Assembly (NCBI RefSeq): GCF_000004195.4
Contig: NC_030677.2
Coordinates: 104,382,329-104,446,328, forward strand
Direction of reading: 5' to 3'
Origin: Xenopus tropicalis
Taxonomy: Eukaryota; Chordata; Amphibia; Anura; Pipidae
Length of the DNA: 64,000 nt
The notes under the pieces are model-generated. The model saw only the letters and a program-made list of their open reading frames with translations. It had not been told where the DNA came from and did no database searches. The position numbers were made by a program, and so were the translations under genes. Below are positions 25,520 through 36,861 of this stretch, one piece after another. Every line of letters begins with the position of its first letter. The first letter of the stretch is position 1.

Positions 25520-27089
25520 CAGTGGCTTGCAAAAGTATTCGGCCCCCTTGAACTTTTCCACATTTTGTCACATTACAGTCACAAACATGAATCAATTTTA
25601 TTGGAATTCCACGTGAAAGACCAATACAAAGTACATCATACATGATTCCAAACATTTTTTACAAATAAATAACTGCAAAGTGGGGTGTGCGTAATTATTC
25701 AGCCCCCTGAGTCAATACTTTGTAGAACCCAATTTTGCTGCAATTACAGCTGCCAGTCTTTTAGGGTATGTCTCTACCAGCTTTGCACATCTAGAGACTG
25801 AAATCCTTGCCCATTCTTCTTTGCAAAACAGCTCCAGCTCAGTCAGATTAGATGGACAGCGTTTGTGAACAGCAGTTTTCAGATCTTGCCACAGATTCTC
25901 GATTGGATTTAGATCTGGACTTTGACTGGGCCATTCTAACACATGGATATGTTTTGTTTTAAACCATTGCATTGTTGCCCTGGCTTTATGTTTAGGGTCG
26001 TTGTCCTGCTGGAAGGTGAACCAGTCTCAAGTCTTTTGCAGACTCCAAGAGGTTTTCTTCCAAGATTGCCCTGTATTTGGCTCCATCCATCTTCCCATCA
26101 ACTCTGACCAGCTTCCCTGTCCCTGCTGAAGAGAAGCACCCCCAGAGCATGATGCTGCCACCACCATATTTGACAGTGGGGATGGTGTGTTCAGAGTGAT
26201 GTGCAGTGTTAGTTTTCCGCCACACATAGCGTTTCGCATTTTGGCCAAAAAGTTCCATTTTGGTCTCATCTGACCAGAGCACCTTCCACATGTTTGCTGT
26301 GTCCCCCACATGGCTTGTGGCAAACTGCAAACGGGACTTCTTATGGTTTTCCGTTAACAATGGCTTTCTTCTTGCCACTCTTCCATAAAGGCCAACTTTG
26401 TGCAGTGCACGACTAATAGTTGTCCTATGGACAGATTCCCCCACCTGAGCTGTAGATCTCTGCAGCTCGTCCAGAGTCACCATGGGCCTCTTGGCTGCAT
26501 TTCTGATCAGCGCTCTCCTTGTTCGGCCTGTGAGTTTAGGTGAACGGCCTTGTCTTGGTAGGTTTACAGTTGTGCCATACTCCTTCCATTTCTGAATGAT
26601 CGCTTGAACAGTGCTCCGTGGGATGTTCAAGGCTTTGGAAATCTTTTTGTAGCCTAAGCCTGCTTTAAATTTCTCAATAACTTTATCCCTGACCTGTCTG
26701 GTGTGTTCTTTGGACTTCATGGTGTTGTTGTTCCCAGTATTCTCTTAGACAACCTCTGAGGCCGTCACAGAGCAGCTGTATTTGTACTGACATTAGATTA
26801 CACACAGGTGCACTCTATTTAGTCATTAGCACTCATCAGGCAATGTCTATGGGCAACTGACTGCACTCAGACCAAAGGGGTCTGAATAATTACGCACACC
26901 CCACTTTGCAGTTATTTATTTGCAAAAAATGTTTGGAATCATGTATGATTTTCGTTCCACTTCTCACGTGTACACCACTTTGTATTGGTCTTTCACGTGG
27001 AACTCCAATAAAATTGATTCATGTTTGTGGCTGTAATGTGACAAAATGTGGAAAAGTTCAAGGGGGCCGAATACTTTTGCAAGCCACTG
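25520..27089 (-). mobile_element. Tc1-like transposon (Tc1/mariner), inactive
   Basis: This 1570-bp element is flanked by TA (25518-25519, 27090-27091). Long terminal inverted repeats of about 190-210 bp begin CAGTGGCTTGCAAAAGTATT and contain GTGACAAAATGTGGAAAAGT and TTATTGGAATTCCACGTGAA. The right TIR keeps about 29 bp (within 26948-26980) where the left has only about 4, so the TIRs are unequal. The element encodes one transposase on the - strand, which is frameshifted. Confidence 0.92.
25712..26720 (-). pseudogene. Tc1-like transposase, frameshifted
   Basis: Tc1 transposases bind the TIRs with a paired helix-turn-helix domain and cut and paste the element with a DDE catalytic core. Here the N-terminal part (26720 down to about 26010) shows the HTH segment GYKKISKALNIPRSTVQAII, a GRSPKLT linker, and the first catalytic aspartate in WSDETK. 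The remainder, with the second aspartate in QQDNDPKH and the glutamate in DLNPIENLW (DD34E spacing), is in another frame. The break lies near 26000-26015, consistent with a single-base indel before FQQDND. The C-terminal part ends at 25712. Total length of about 335 residues is normal for the family. Confidence 0.9.
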
Positions 27090-27560
27090 TATATATTTTA
27101 ATATAAAGAAAGTCTGTAAGAAGTTTCCGTAAGTGCCCTGCATACATCATCAGATTTTTAAAGTAGCAATTATATTATTTATTTTTGTGCACAAGTTTCA
27201 GGAAGTCACATGTTTCAGTAAGTGCTACACAGGAAGTGGCACTTTCATATCCTTATATTTTACAATAGGGTAATAAAATAATTTAGATACTTTAAATAAA
27301 ATATATAATACACATGCAAACAACAAAAAATATTTTTTATGATATTTTATTGTGATACACATGCATATTTGCATATTTATATGACAGCTTGGTGCAGTGA
27401 GATGCAGTAGTGCTTGAAAGACAAATCTGAAATGAGAGCTAAAGGCAGATTAAAGGAAAGATAAATGGAGGAAAGTATTTGAAAGGGGACTGTAAGTTGC
27501 TGGGTTGGGCACTTGAACCTTAAAGGTGATTACAGAGGGAAACATGGAATGGTGGCAGGT

Positions 27561-28098
27561 GGGACCCGCTGGTTGAACTTGGCGTAAAAGAAGCACTGGT
27601 GGAACTGCGCAGCAGGGGAAAGGTCCTGGTGGAACTTTGGCTGGCAGAGGGAAAAACCACTGGTGGAACTGCCTCTGGCAGGAGAGAACTGCTAGTGGAA
27701 TTGCGGTAGAAAGGGGGAACCACTGGAGGAAGTGTGGCAGAAGGGAGGAGCTGCTGGTGGAACTGCGGCAGAAGGGGGGAACCGCTGGTGGAACTGTGAC
27801 AGAAGGGGGGAACCGCTGATGGAACTGTGGCAGAACGGGGAACCGCTGATGGAACTGCGGCAGAACGGGGAACCGCTGGTGGAACTGCAGAAGAAAGGGG
27901 GGAACCGCTGGTAGAACTGCGTCAGAAGGGGGAAATCGCTGGTGGAACTGCAGCAGAAGGGGGAAACCGCTGCTGGAACTGCAGAAGAAGGGGGGAACCA
28001 CAAGTAGAACTGTGGAAAAAGGGAGGAGCCACTGGTTGATCTGGGGCAGAAGGATATAGACGCTGGTTGAACTGCGGCAGAAGTGGAACTGCGGAAGA
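27561..28098. repeat. Minisatellite, about 17 units of 29-33 bp
   Basis: Units follow the pattern CGCTGGTGGAACTGCGGCAG then AAGGGGGGAAC. Outer units (27561-27690 and 28010-28098) are more divergent and the central ones (27745-28000) most alike, the usual profile of a tandem array growing from the middle. Strand asymmetry is strong: G-rich on +, C-rich on -. The region is open in several frames on both strands only because the unit length is often near a multiple of three. I reject it as a gene. Confidence 0.9.
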
Positions 28099-28599
28099 TC
28101 CCCACACAGAATGACTTAACGTTTTAGGGGATGGGAAGAATATGTTATGGATAAAGCAATATTCCAAAGTCACTCTTGTTAAAATACTGTTTGTTTATTT
28201 AAATTGCAATAATACCCACCCTAGGGCAAAGAATCAAATTACAACAGCAGGCATAGGTGCCGTCGGACCGAGGACCGCATCAACGAGCTGATGTGGTCCC
28301 TGATCCACAACGCTCAATTTTGTGACCATACCCCTAAATACCACTCCCATTTTACAAAATTTGGCAGGTTATGTAAAGTTTGAACACATTTGTGGGGGGT
28401 TTTGGGGTCTTGTTTTATGTGTTTTTACAGTTTTGCTAATGAAGGTGAAATTGCCCTTTAAGTTGCAAGTCTCGGTTACCCCTAGAGACTTGTTTATATT
28501 ATTAGTTACAGTTGTATCTAAGTGCAGGTGTTGAGTATTCTGGGCTCTCTGCCAAAACCTACTTATCTAATTAAGTTTGAAACACTTTGTATCTTTTTT

Positions 28600-28672
28600 T
28601 GGCATTTAGTGCAGGAGATCAAATGAAAATGAGGGACCTTTCAATAAGAATCTGGGGCTGAGCTGTTAAAAT
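28600..28672 (-). repeat. Dispersed repeat family C (copy 2, partial, inverted)
   Basis: TTTAGTGCAGGAGATCAAAT, GGGACCTTTCAATAAGAATC and GGGGCTGAGCTGTTAAAA are the complement of the 18.1-kb copy. Confidence 0.55.
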
Positions 28673-29807
28673 CATAGGATTGCAGAGGGCCCAGTGAGGC
28701 CCAAATAATGCACAATTTCAATTTATTGTAATAGAAAATGCCAACTTTTCAATATTTTTGGTCCCCAAATTAAATTTGCTGTGGTGCCCCGTAACATCTA
28801 GTTATGCCACTGGATGGCACAATCAGTACAGAATAAGCAGAATTTCATATAGTCATGTTCTGGCAACGATGCCAGGATAGGAAGCACAAGCTCACAACAG
28901 AAGACAAAAAAATGGAGTGAACCAGGGTACAAAGAAAATTATACAGAGAATCCAGGTCAGTGTTACACTGGTAGAACAGTGATTACCTTGCACAGTCTGT
29001 AAGTTCCAGGGTCTGTTTTAATGCATATGTGCCGAGCTGTGCATGGTGAACCAGGTGTGTGCAATGACACACTCATATGGAAAGTGTGAGTGTCTGGGAA
29101 GACGCATGTCAATAACAACCTAAGGCTGCACACATAAATGAGCACGCCGAAAACCATGATGGGCATGCCTTTTTTTTCAGTTTTAACTTTTTTATTGGAG
29201 ATAACAAAGTACATGACATATTCAGTGACATTTCCAGTTGTAAATCATTGTGTCAATAAAGAGTACCACTGTTGATCGAGATTGGTTTTTACGTGTCGTT
29301 CCTTAAGGGGGAAAAGAAGAGGAAAGAAAAAGGAGAAGGAAAAGGGATGGGACGGGGGGGGTGGGGTAAGGTGCAAGGACTTTTTAACCTTGCTCTTTGG
29401 TAAAGCAAAAAAAAAAAAAGCCCCCCTTTGCTTTTTAAGTACAGCCACAGTTTACACATTACCAGCCATACTGAATAATCAGATTGCTCTAAGCCCTAGC
29501 TATAGATGAGATAGGAGGATGTGTTTAACTAAATATACATAGGCGGAGGGTGACTTTTTTGTTTGGGGAGGCTAAAGATGGCCCATACACAGACTGACCT
29601 ACAGCTAATGTGAGACTTAGTGGATTCGCTGCTGGTGTAAAAAATTAACCTCCCAACTACCTCTTGCCGTTCCCACTGACTTCCAGGGATACTGTACAAA
29701 AGTGCGGGGGGTGCTTTTTTTTACCCTAAAATGTTTAGGATGTAAAAGTATTCATACGCGCACTTCTGTGAGGGGATCTGCAAACATTTGTGTTTGTGAT
29801 CAGTTAG

Positions 29808-30204
29808 CTTCAAGGGCTAGTTCGCATTCTAATTCACTTTTATTTTTAATGGTTTTTCAGTTATTTAGCTTTTTGTTCAGCAGCTCTCCATTTGGTATTT
29901 CAGCAGCTATCTGGTTGCTAGGGTCTTATTTAGCCTAGCAACCAGGTAGTGGTTTAAACAAGAGATGGGAATATGAATAGTTAAGGGGCCTACTTGGAAA
30001 AATAAGTAATACAAAATTATAATAATAATAAAATTGTAGCTTCACAGAGCAATATTTTTGGCGCCCATTTGAAATCTGTATAGAGGCAGAACAGAGGCAA
30101 ATTATTCAAAAAAATTAATTAGGAAGACCAATTGCAAAGTTGCTAGGAATAGGCCATTTCATAACATACTAAAGGTTAACTTAAAAGTAAACCACCCCTT
30201 TAGA
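29808..30204. repeat. MITE, GTGGTTCACC family (E), about 400 bp
   Basis: The right end AAAGTAAACCACCCCTTTAG and internal AAGACCAATTGCAAAGTTGC and GCTATCTGGTTGCTAGGGTC match, in inverted orientation, the two halves at 43556-43655 and 44117-44392. The left end is not sharply defined. Confidence 0.6.
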
Positions 30205-31454
30205 TGTGTTTATGTTAGTTTTATAGCAAGAAAGGCAGTGGCTACTGACTCCCCATTATATACAGTGAGACGCAGTCCGTATTTACAAACCCAGCACATT
30301 ATATACAGTGAGAAGCAGTGGGTACTGATGGCAGATATTCAGGCCCTGGCACTATAACACTGGCACTGATACACAACATTGGCCCCACTGTAACTTACTA
30401 TAAATGAACAAAACAATGACGAAAAAAAAAAGTAAAAAAAACAACAACAAATATAGAAACACACAATGAGCTTTTTCAGAGGGAAAGAGTTAACTTACCC
30501 TCCATCTGTTAGGGTAGGGGATAGATTATAAATTATTATAGATGTCAGGTCAGGCAAAAAACAATTTAATGTCAGCTAGTGATTCTTTAGAACTGTATAG
30601 TACCTGTGTATAGTACCCGTGGGATGAAAACTGCAGCAAAAGTTGAGAGTTGGTTCTTAGGTAAAGTTACAGCTGCAGATTCTTTTTGCAAAATCTCCCG
30701 ATCCCTGTGTGCATCTGTGCTCTGATTGGTCAATTTTACTGTCTGTCAAGAAAGCTGTGCTCTGATTGGAGAATCCACAAGAAGAAAGATCCAATCGGAG
30801 CACAGCAAAACGGGCTTGCAAGAACAGCTTTCCAGGACAGTGCAGAAACAGAGTAAGGTTTTTTTTTGTTTTTTTTAATGTGCCAAGCAGGTTTGGGGAG
30901 GCTTAAGGAGTAGAATATTGAGAAGCTTGGAGAAACAATACCTCCTGGCACTAGATTCTACAGTACTCTAGAGGTCAATGCACATACTATATCATATCTA
31001 CTACATTCCTTCCACAAAATAAATATAAACAGAAACAAGTCATCCTCTGGACATTAAGCCATTCTGTGCTTTAATCTACTAAAACATGCCTTCCCCTTTA
31101 AACAAAGCAGGGAGTGTTTGTCCATATATTTTAATATATGGGGGGGTGCCTAACATTTTGGCACCCCCCCTCCCCCAGTGACTTAGCGTTTCCTTCTCCT
31201 TTAAAACAGGTTCTACATTGGCAAGGTTTTGTGGGTTAGAGTCGAGTGTGGGCTGAGTTTTTTCTGACCTGCACATTACTAATGAGCAGGGTACAGTAAA
31301 GATAGGAAATACCAAGGAGGTAAAGGTCTAGTGTAATTATTTGCACAATCTGATTTATTTTCTCCATCCACAGCATTGTGCTTTACCTTGTGTGATTTTG
31401 AATCAAACCCCTGCAATACAAAGTTATGGGGGTTTGATTCAAGACCTTTTTTAC

Positions 31455-31870
31455 CTGTGCAAAAAACATAGGGGGTCATTTACAAAGTGCAGGGGTGCAA
31501 AGTGTAAAAAACAGGCACACATCATTGTTTTTGCACTTGCACCCTAACCTGCATGCTAAAGGAACTGATGCAGCTCTCTGCATACTGTTTTGTGGCAGCC
31601 CCCATAAATTCAGTGTTGCCTGTGTACAGCAGCACTGCAATCATGAGTAGCACCACCTGCCCTAGGACAGTGGTAAGAACATGACTGGTTTGTGTCCACT
31701 AATGCTATGCTCTGCACTAGCGATGAGCAAATTGCGGGTATGGTGTGCCTATTTTGCCGCAACTTTTTTGGACGCATGACAAATTTTTGCACTGCAAATT
31801 TTTACTAAAGTTTCACAAAAAATGCAGATATTTGCTGCTAATCCATGCCTGGTGAAAACATTTGCTCATC
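31455..31870. repeat. Repeat cluster with GGGGGTCATTTACAAAGTGC
   Basis: AGGGGGTCATTTACAAAGTG resembles the terminal motif of frog repeats beginning with (A)TTTACTAA/AAAGTGC, and GATGAGCAAATTGCGGGTAT / ATTTGCTCATCGC at 31726 and 31859 form an inverted pair bounding a second element. Class not determined. Confidence 0.4.
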
Positions 31871-32084
31871 GCTTCTGCAAGGTTCCTATTCAATCAATAT
31901 TAACAAATTTTTTAATTAATGTGACAGAAAAAACACACCAATTCATCCAGAATCAATGTTTTGCATAGTCCTAGCCTTCCAGGAAATCAGTCCCTCGCAC
32001 ACCCCCAAAATATGGAGCTGTTTAAGGTATTAAATCATCCCCAAACTGCCATTTTGTGGATTCTGGCTAATGCCCAAGGGGCTG

Positions 32085-32200
32085 CTGTAAGATGCCATAG
32101 ACAGTCACTATTATGTGGGTTGGTGGGGGAGCTGTTTGGGCCTCTGTGCACTTGAAATGCCAGGGCCTATTTTAAATCCCAATCCAGACCTGTATCAAAC
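32085..32200 (+). repeat. Dispersed repeat family A (copy 4)
   Basis: Well-preserved copy with GATGCCATAGACAGTCACTA, GGGAGCTGTTTGGGCCTCTG and GAAATGCCAGGGCCTATTTT. Confidence 0.6.
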
Positions 32201-32976
32201 CCATAGTAGATTATGGGCAAGGCATTTTTTTTTTAAAAAAGTTTTTTTTGTTTCTGGCAAATTGCATCCGTTATGATAACATATCAATTAAATGCATTTT
32301 CCAGGAAGGTCAATTTGTTTCTGTTAATTGACATTGAAAATTACTATTTGCTATGGATTATTTATTACAGGTGTTGATTGTAATGGAATAATTGATCACT
32401 CCATATCAATCAATTGTAAATCTGCTATTATGAGTATAAATACAACTTTTAGAACCCATTTTTTTTTTTTTTTTTAAAAAGGCATAAAAGAGATAGAAAA
32501 GGATCAGAGTAGGCAATCACATTAATATTACAATACAATTATGATTGGTTGCCATGGGTAACATCACTCGTCATGTTTGTCTCCAATGTTAATAAATAGT
32601 CCCCCTACTGTTTTAACATGACAATTTAAAGTAATTTTTTCTTAGAAATGAAGCACTTTAAGGGGGCATAAATATATGAACAAATACAGTATGTGCAAGT
32701 TATACATAAGCATATTGAGGTTATTGCCATTTCCTATATCTAACACTGGGGTGAATTGTAAGAGAGTTCAAGCATGCCCTACAGAAAGAGTTTCTTTGTT
32801 TTCTTTTGATATTTGTCTAATTTCATATGGCCCATTATGTGTCCTATTTCCTGTTTGTTTAAGAGATATATCATTAACATTTTTTTCAAATCTTTGAGAA
32901 TTACCAAGAGCTAACCAACAAAACATCAGAATGTCCCTACATTTGTCAGCCTATAGTGAAGACTTTTGTTACCTTC

Positions 32977-33395
32977 TTAAAGGAGAAGGTTAAAAAAAAA
33001 AAGTAAGCTTTATCAGAAAGGTCTATGTAAATACAGCCAGAGAGTCCTCTATCAAAAGAAACACAGAATTTCTTGAATTTTTTTTGGGAACATGTTCTTT
33101 TGTATCAGACTTCCTCTCTTTTAGGGCTTCGTCAGGTTTGGGGCTTGAGTCTGCTCAGTTCTCTCCTCTCTCCCTTCTCCTGCTCCCCCCTCTCATAAGA
33201 ATGCATAAGAACTCACTGCCCCCACCCTTAGGAATGTGTGATCTGAGCTTCCAAGGGCTATAACTGCAGCTGAGAGATCTTCTAGGGCTCTTTACTCAGG
33301 TATAGTAAAGCTGAATAAATATAACCTTCTAGGTGGCACTAATGTGGCAAATCTATTGGAAGTAAAATGCCAAAATGATTTTCCTTCTCCTTTAA
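32977..33395 (-). mobile_element. TTAA-flanked MITE (family F), copy 1
   Basis: TTAAAGGAGAAGG at the left and CCTTCTCCTTTAA at the right, with TTAA as target duplication, as in piggyBac-like elements. The interior is the reverse complement of 43656-44116 (shared AAGGTCTATGTAAATACAGC, CTTCCAAGGGCTATAACTGC). Confidence 0.8.
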
Positions 33396-34067
33396 AGAGG
33401 AGCTCTGACCAGTTAAAAAAATATAATTCTAAGCAATGTTCTAATAAAAATTCATTAAAAGCAATGTTTTTCTGTCCTGCTCTGTTCTCTGCATTGCTGA
33501 CAAATTCCCCCTTAAATTCCCCTTAAGTTAAAAACATATCTTTCCTTTCCATGCATTGTTGTAGAAACCGGCACAGCTAGTAAAACTGTGTGAGATTCCT
33601 AAGCTCTGACACCTGTTCAAGTCTTCTAAACTTTCTTCACACGTTTTAGACTTGTACCACTCTCTTTCCATGCAATTGAATTTCACTGAAAAGTAAACCT
33701 TAGGTGTAAATGCTAGTGTCACTGTAGCATACACACTTTTATAAACAGTACATGCCAAAAAGGGAAGCTCAGCATTACTAATGAAGCAAATAGATAAATA
33801 ATTTACACCAAAGTTTAAACTTTTATTTGAGGTAAAATTAAATACATACATATAAATATGCCCCTTAGTTTTGATTAGACTTGAGCTATAAATAAAATAT
33901 GGGATATTATATAACATGAAATACTGAGAGTAAATTTAGTCTGCTAAATCCTTGTCTCCATCAACATATGCACTGTCTGATATTAATCTACATCTAACTC
34001 CCTTTGTTTGTCTTGATTTCCTTGTTATACTTTACTTTTCCTAATGATTCGTTTTTGTTTTTTTCTA

Positions 34068-34262
34068 CGCTGGCATCAGCCTTTCCCTATGTCTGCACCT
34101 GGAGCCTTTGTGCCAGCCCAGGTGCAGGCACACGGAGAGGATTTTTGGTGCAAAACCACGCGAATATGCATTTCACAAGGAAATCCGCTCCTTGTGCCTG
34201 TACCTGGGCTGCCTCAAAGGCTCCAGGTGCAGGGATAGGGACAGGCTGATGCCAGCTTAGAA
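34068..34262. repeat. Foldback element, about 195 bp
   Basis: Arms GCTGGCATCAGCCTTTCCCT ..GTCTGCACCTGGAGCCTTTG and CAAAGGCTCCAGGTGCAGGG ..ACAGGCTGATGCCAGC pair over about 45 bp. A second, inner pairing AGCCCAGGTGCAGGCAC / GTGCCTGTACCTGGGCT extends the stem. It is non-coding. Confidence 0.7.
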
Positions 34263-34711
34263 GCCGATTCTGGACCTGCATTTATCTGTGACAGTGTTTC
34301 CGGATCATATATATGGTTTTTCCTTTGCATGGTGCAGCAACAAACTGTGTTCACTGACACTGGTTTTTGGAAGCATTCCTGAGCCAATGCACTTGCACCA
34401 ATTGCCACTATAGAATTGGGTCTGTATTTAATGCAGCACCACCTGAGGGAAGTTTACAGCTAACCAATATTGACTTTTGGCCTTGTCCCTTGCGTACAGA
34501 GATTTCCTGTATTCTCTGAATCTTTCAGTGATATTATGTACTGTAGATGACGTTATTCTTGAATTGCTGCAATTTTAGCCTGTGTGGTGGTTCACAGAGT
34601 GAAAGAACCAAGCCTCTCTGCGGTCCACTCTTTTTAGTATTACATTACTTTTCCACTCTTTTGTTGGCCCTGTCCAAACTTTTTTGAAATGTGGTGCTAG
34701 TATCAAATACA

Positions 34712-35200
34712 AAACATAGTAACATAGTAAGTAACATAGTAAGTTGGGTTGAAAAAAAGACATACGTCCATCACGTTCAACCATAATGCCTATATCTAAC
34801 CTGCCTAACTACTAGTTGATCCAGAGGAAGGCAAAAAAAACCCATCTGAAGCCTTTCTAATTTGCCGCAGAGGGGAAAAAATTCCTTCCTGACTCCAAGA
34901 TGGCAATCGGACCAGTCCCTGGATCAACTTGTACTAAGAGCTATCTCCCATAACCTTGTATTCCCTCACTTGTACTAAGAGCTATCTCCCATAACCCTGT
35001 ATTCCCTCACTTGTACTGAGAGCTATCTCCCATACCCCTGTATTCCCTCACTTGCTAAAAAGCCATCCAACCCCTTCATAAAGTTATATAATGTATCAGT
35101 CAGTACAACTGATTAGGGGAGGGAATTCCACAACTTCACAGCTCTCACAAGCATATATTTTTCAGAAAATAATAATATTTCTTGGCATTTGATATGTTAT
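34712..35200. repeat. Amphibian interspersed repeat containing a 41-bp tandem repeat
   Basis: ACATAGTAACATAGTAAGTT and GGGTTGAAAAAAAGACATAC open a repeat that continues through AATTCCTTCCTGACTCCAAG, ATGGCAATCGGACCAG and GGGAATTCCACAACTTCACA. I recognise this as a repeat type widespread in frogs but cannot name its class securely. Confidence 0.65.
34927..35049. repeat. 41-bp direct repeat, 3 copies
   Basis: Three abutting units start ACTTGTACT(A/G)AGAGCTATC and end TGTATTCCCTC, differing at only a few positions. They lie inside the larger interspersed repeat. Confidence 0.9.
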
Positions 35201-35230
35201 CTTTGTACTGTTTACATTTAAATATAGGGT

Positions 35231-35336
35231 TTAAAGGGGATCTGTCACCCAGACATAAAAAACTGTATATATTGTTTAAGAAAAGGTCATTTTAAAATAC
35301 AAAAGAATTTAAAATTATTTTATAGGTCCCCTTTAA
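35231..35336. mobile_element. Short TTAA-flanked MITE
   Basis: TTAAAGGGGATCTGTCACCC at the left and AGGTCCCCTTTAA at the right bound 106 bp with TTAA at both sides. A second element start, TTAAAGAGATTCTGACACCT, follows immediately from the shared TTAA. Confidence 0.65.
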
Positions 35337-36479
35337 AGAGATTCTGACACCTGAAATGAAACTGCTTTTTAAATCTATCATAACACGGCCTTTCCAAGCT
35401 ATTTATAATTTTGCCATTAAAATACTTTCTGGTGCTTTTTTATTACCTATCTGATCCCTCATGTCCCTTTATGAGGGTGCAGCCATATTTGTGCAGCAGC
35501 ATTAGAAACTATAACTTACAGGGTTAGAAGGGAGTCAGGGTTAGAACTTCAAGTAACAGTTACTTACAAAAGCAAACCTATTAATGAAAATCATAGCATT
35601 GTTTTTTTTATATTTTATGCAGTGTCCCAATGTTTTTGGAAATTGGGTTATAATTTATGTAACGATTTACTGTATGCATAAAAATGATATTTTCAGAAGT
35701 CACCTTGAAGTTCCATGACTTGTTTAAAGCATTCAGCCTCCAGCCTCCTGCCTTTACATCACATCACAGGACTTCTTGTTGCCTTATAATATCTTCATAA
35801 TAATAATAACAATAGAGGGTATGTAATTCCATATGTTATCAATAAAGTACATAAGATATGTAGAGTGATAGTATGTAGAGTATTGTATATTGATTTTCAT
35901 TGTTCCAGGAAATTGGGCCAATGACATGAGCAGACAAGCAGGTCTAAAGAATGTACGCAGCCGCTATCTGCAACAAGCTCTGTAACTGGCAGCCAATAAT
36001 GTTCTGGGTAACATAAAATACAAATATAAAGGCAAAATAAAACAAAAAAAGAGACATACTATTAAATATGAGACTAAAATACGGTGCCTTGCAAAAGAAT
36101 TCAGATTCTTGACAAATTCTCCTGGTTACTGACTGAAAATAATCCTATGCTGAAACCTTGTTCTCTGATATTTTTTATTTCAACGCACAAAAAAAAAATA
36201 ACAAGCAGGGCTGATTCACTAGCAGCGGCAACACAAACACGTCTGTTTGTAAAGCATAAGCATCGAATCATACTTGGTCGTACCGATAATATTTGTGTAT
36301 GTAGGCACATAGTGCTACTTATATACACAGAAACACATTACTCAGATGGGGAAAAATAAAATAATAGGAATATAAGTTAATACAAAAAATAAAACTGCAT
36401 TCCAGATTCAGTGCTATTTCTTACCAGACAAAGGAAGTTAAACACAGAAAATAATTTCCGACCTGGCAATGTATTAACC

Positions 36480-36737
36480 GGCCCAGAAAACTAACCAATC
36501 ACGAGCACCCGCTCTGACATTACTTCCACCAACCAGCTAACGTCTCTCAGTTTGACTCGGCAGCTTTGCCTGATAAACTTTACGCTTGGGTTCGGCGGCG
36601 GGGGGTCTCCTGGGATGGGCGGGTTGCGGTGACGACAGGGCGTCACTAGCCAATTGATCTTCGCTTTCACATAGATTGACGCTGCCCGTGGCCAATTGTT
36701 CGCAGCTTCTGGTATTTCCTGTATAGTAGTTTTTAAT
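36480..36737 (+). promoter_or_regulatory. rab8a: rab8a promoter region and 5' UTR
   Basis: The 260 bases before the rab8a ATG are more GC- and CpG-rich than their surroundings. CCAAT boxes stand at 36495-36499, 36650-36654 and 36692-36696, and a GC box (GGGCGGG) at 36617-36623. I see no TATA box, which fits a housekeeping promoter with dispersed starts. TATTTCCTG at 36713 could be an ETS-type site. The transcription start cannot be fixed by reading. It probably lies between the GC box and 36730. Confidence 0.6.
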
Positions 36738-36861
36738 ATGGCGAAGACTTACGATTATTTGTTTAAACTGCTACTTATCGGCGATTCTGGGGTCGGGAAG
36801 ACGTGTGTATTATTTAGGTTTTCAGAAGATGCCTTCAATTCAACCTTTATATCCACTATAG
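36738..36861 (+). CDS. rab8a: rab8a exon 1 (coding part)
   Basis: It starts at the ATG in TTTTAATATGGCG and encodes [20 protein letters not shown] then [21 protein letters not shown] and the first base of Gly42. This holds the P-loop and the start of switch I. A GTGAGT donor follows. The [10 protein letters not shown] start is invariant in Rab8 proteins, so the upstream in-frame extension is not coding. Confidence 0.98.

Larger units (their letters stand above)
19471..36480. other. Intergenic region between tpm4 and rab8a
   Basis: This is about 17 kb with no gene I can support. It contains the Tc1-like element, the minisatellite, a 41-bp tandem repeat, several TTAA-, TA- and TAA-flanked MITEs and a G-rich repeat near 23320-23510. 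An A/G-rich low-complexity patch lies at 29310-29365. No splice-flanked coding block, tRNA or rRNA was recognised. Confidence 0.6.

Noticed and set aside
26027..26323. Second open frame inside the Tc1-like transposase region
   Set aside because: It is an out-of-frame shadow of the transposase and lacks any domain motif.
27450..28105. Long open frames on both strands, up to 183 residues, rich in Pro/Phe or Gly/Glu
   Set aside because: They overlap the tandem repeat, and several frames on both strands are open at once. The peptide is just the translated unit and there are no splice or promoter signals.
34927..35049. CRISPR-like direct repeats
   Set aside because: The three units abut without spacers and lie within a vertebrate interspersed repeat.
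36696..36737. Possible N-terminal extension of Rab8A in frame upstream of the ATG
   Set aside because: There is no upstream ATG in frame, and [10 protein letters not shown] is the universal Rab8 start. The upstream bases contain a CCAAT box and 5' UTR.
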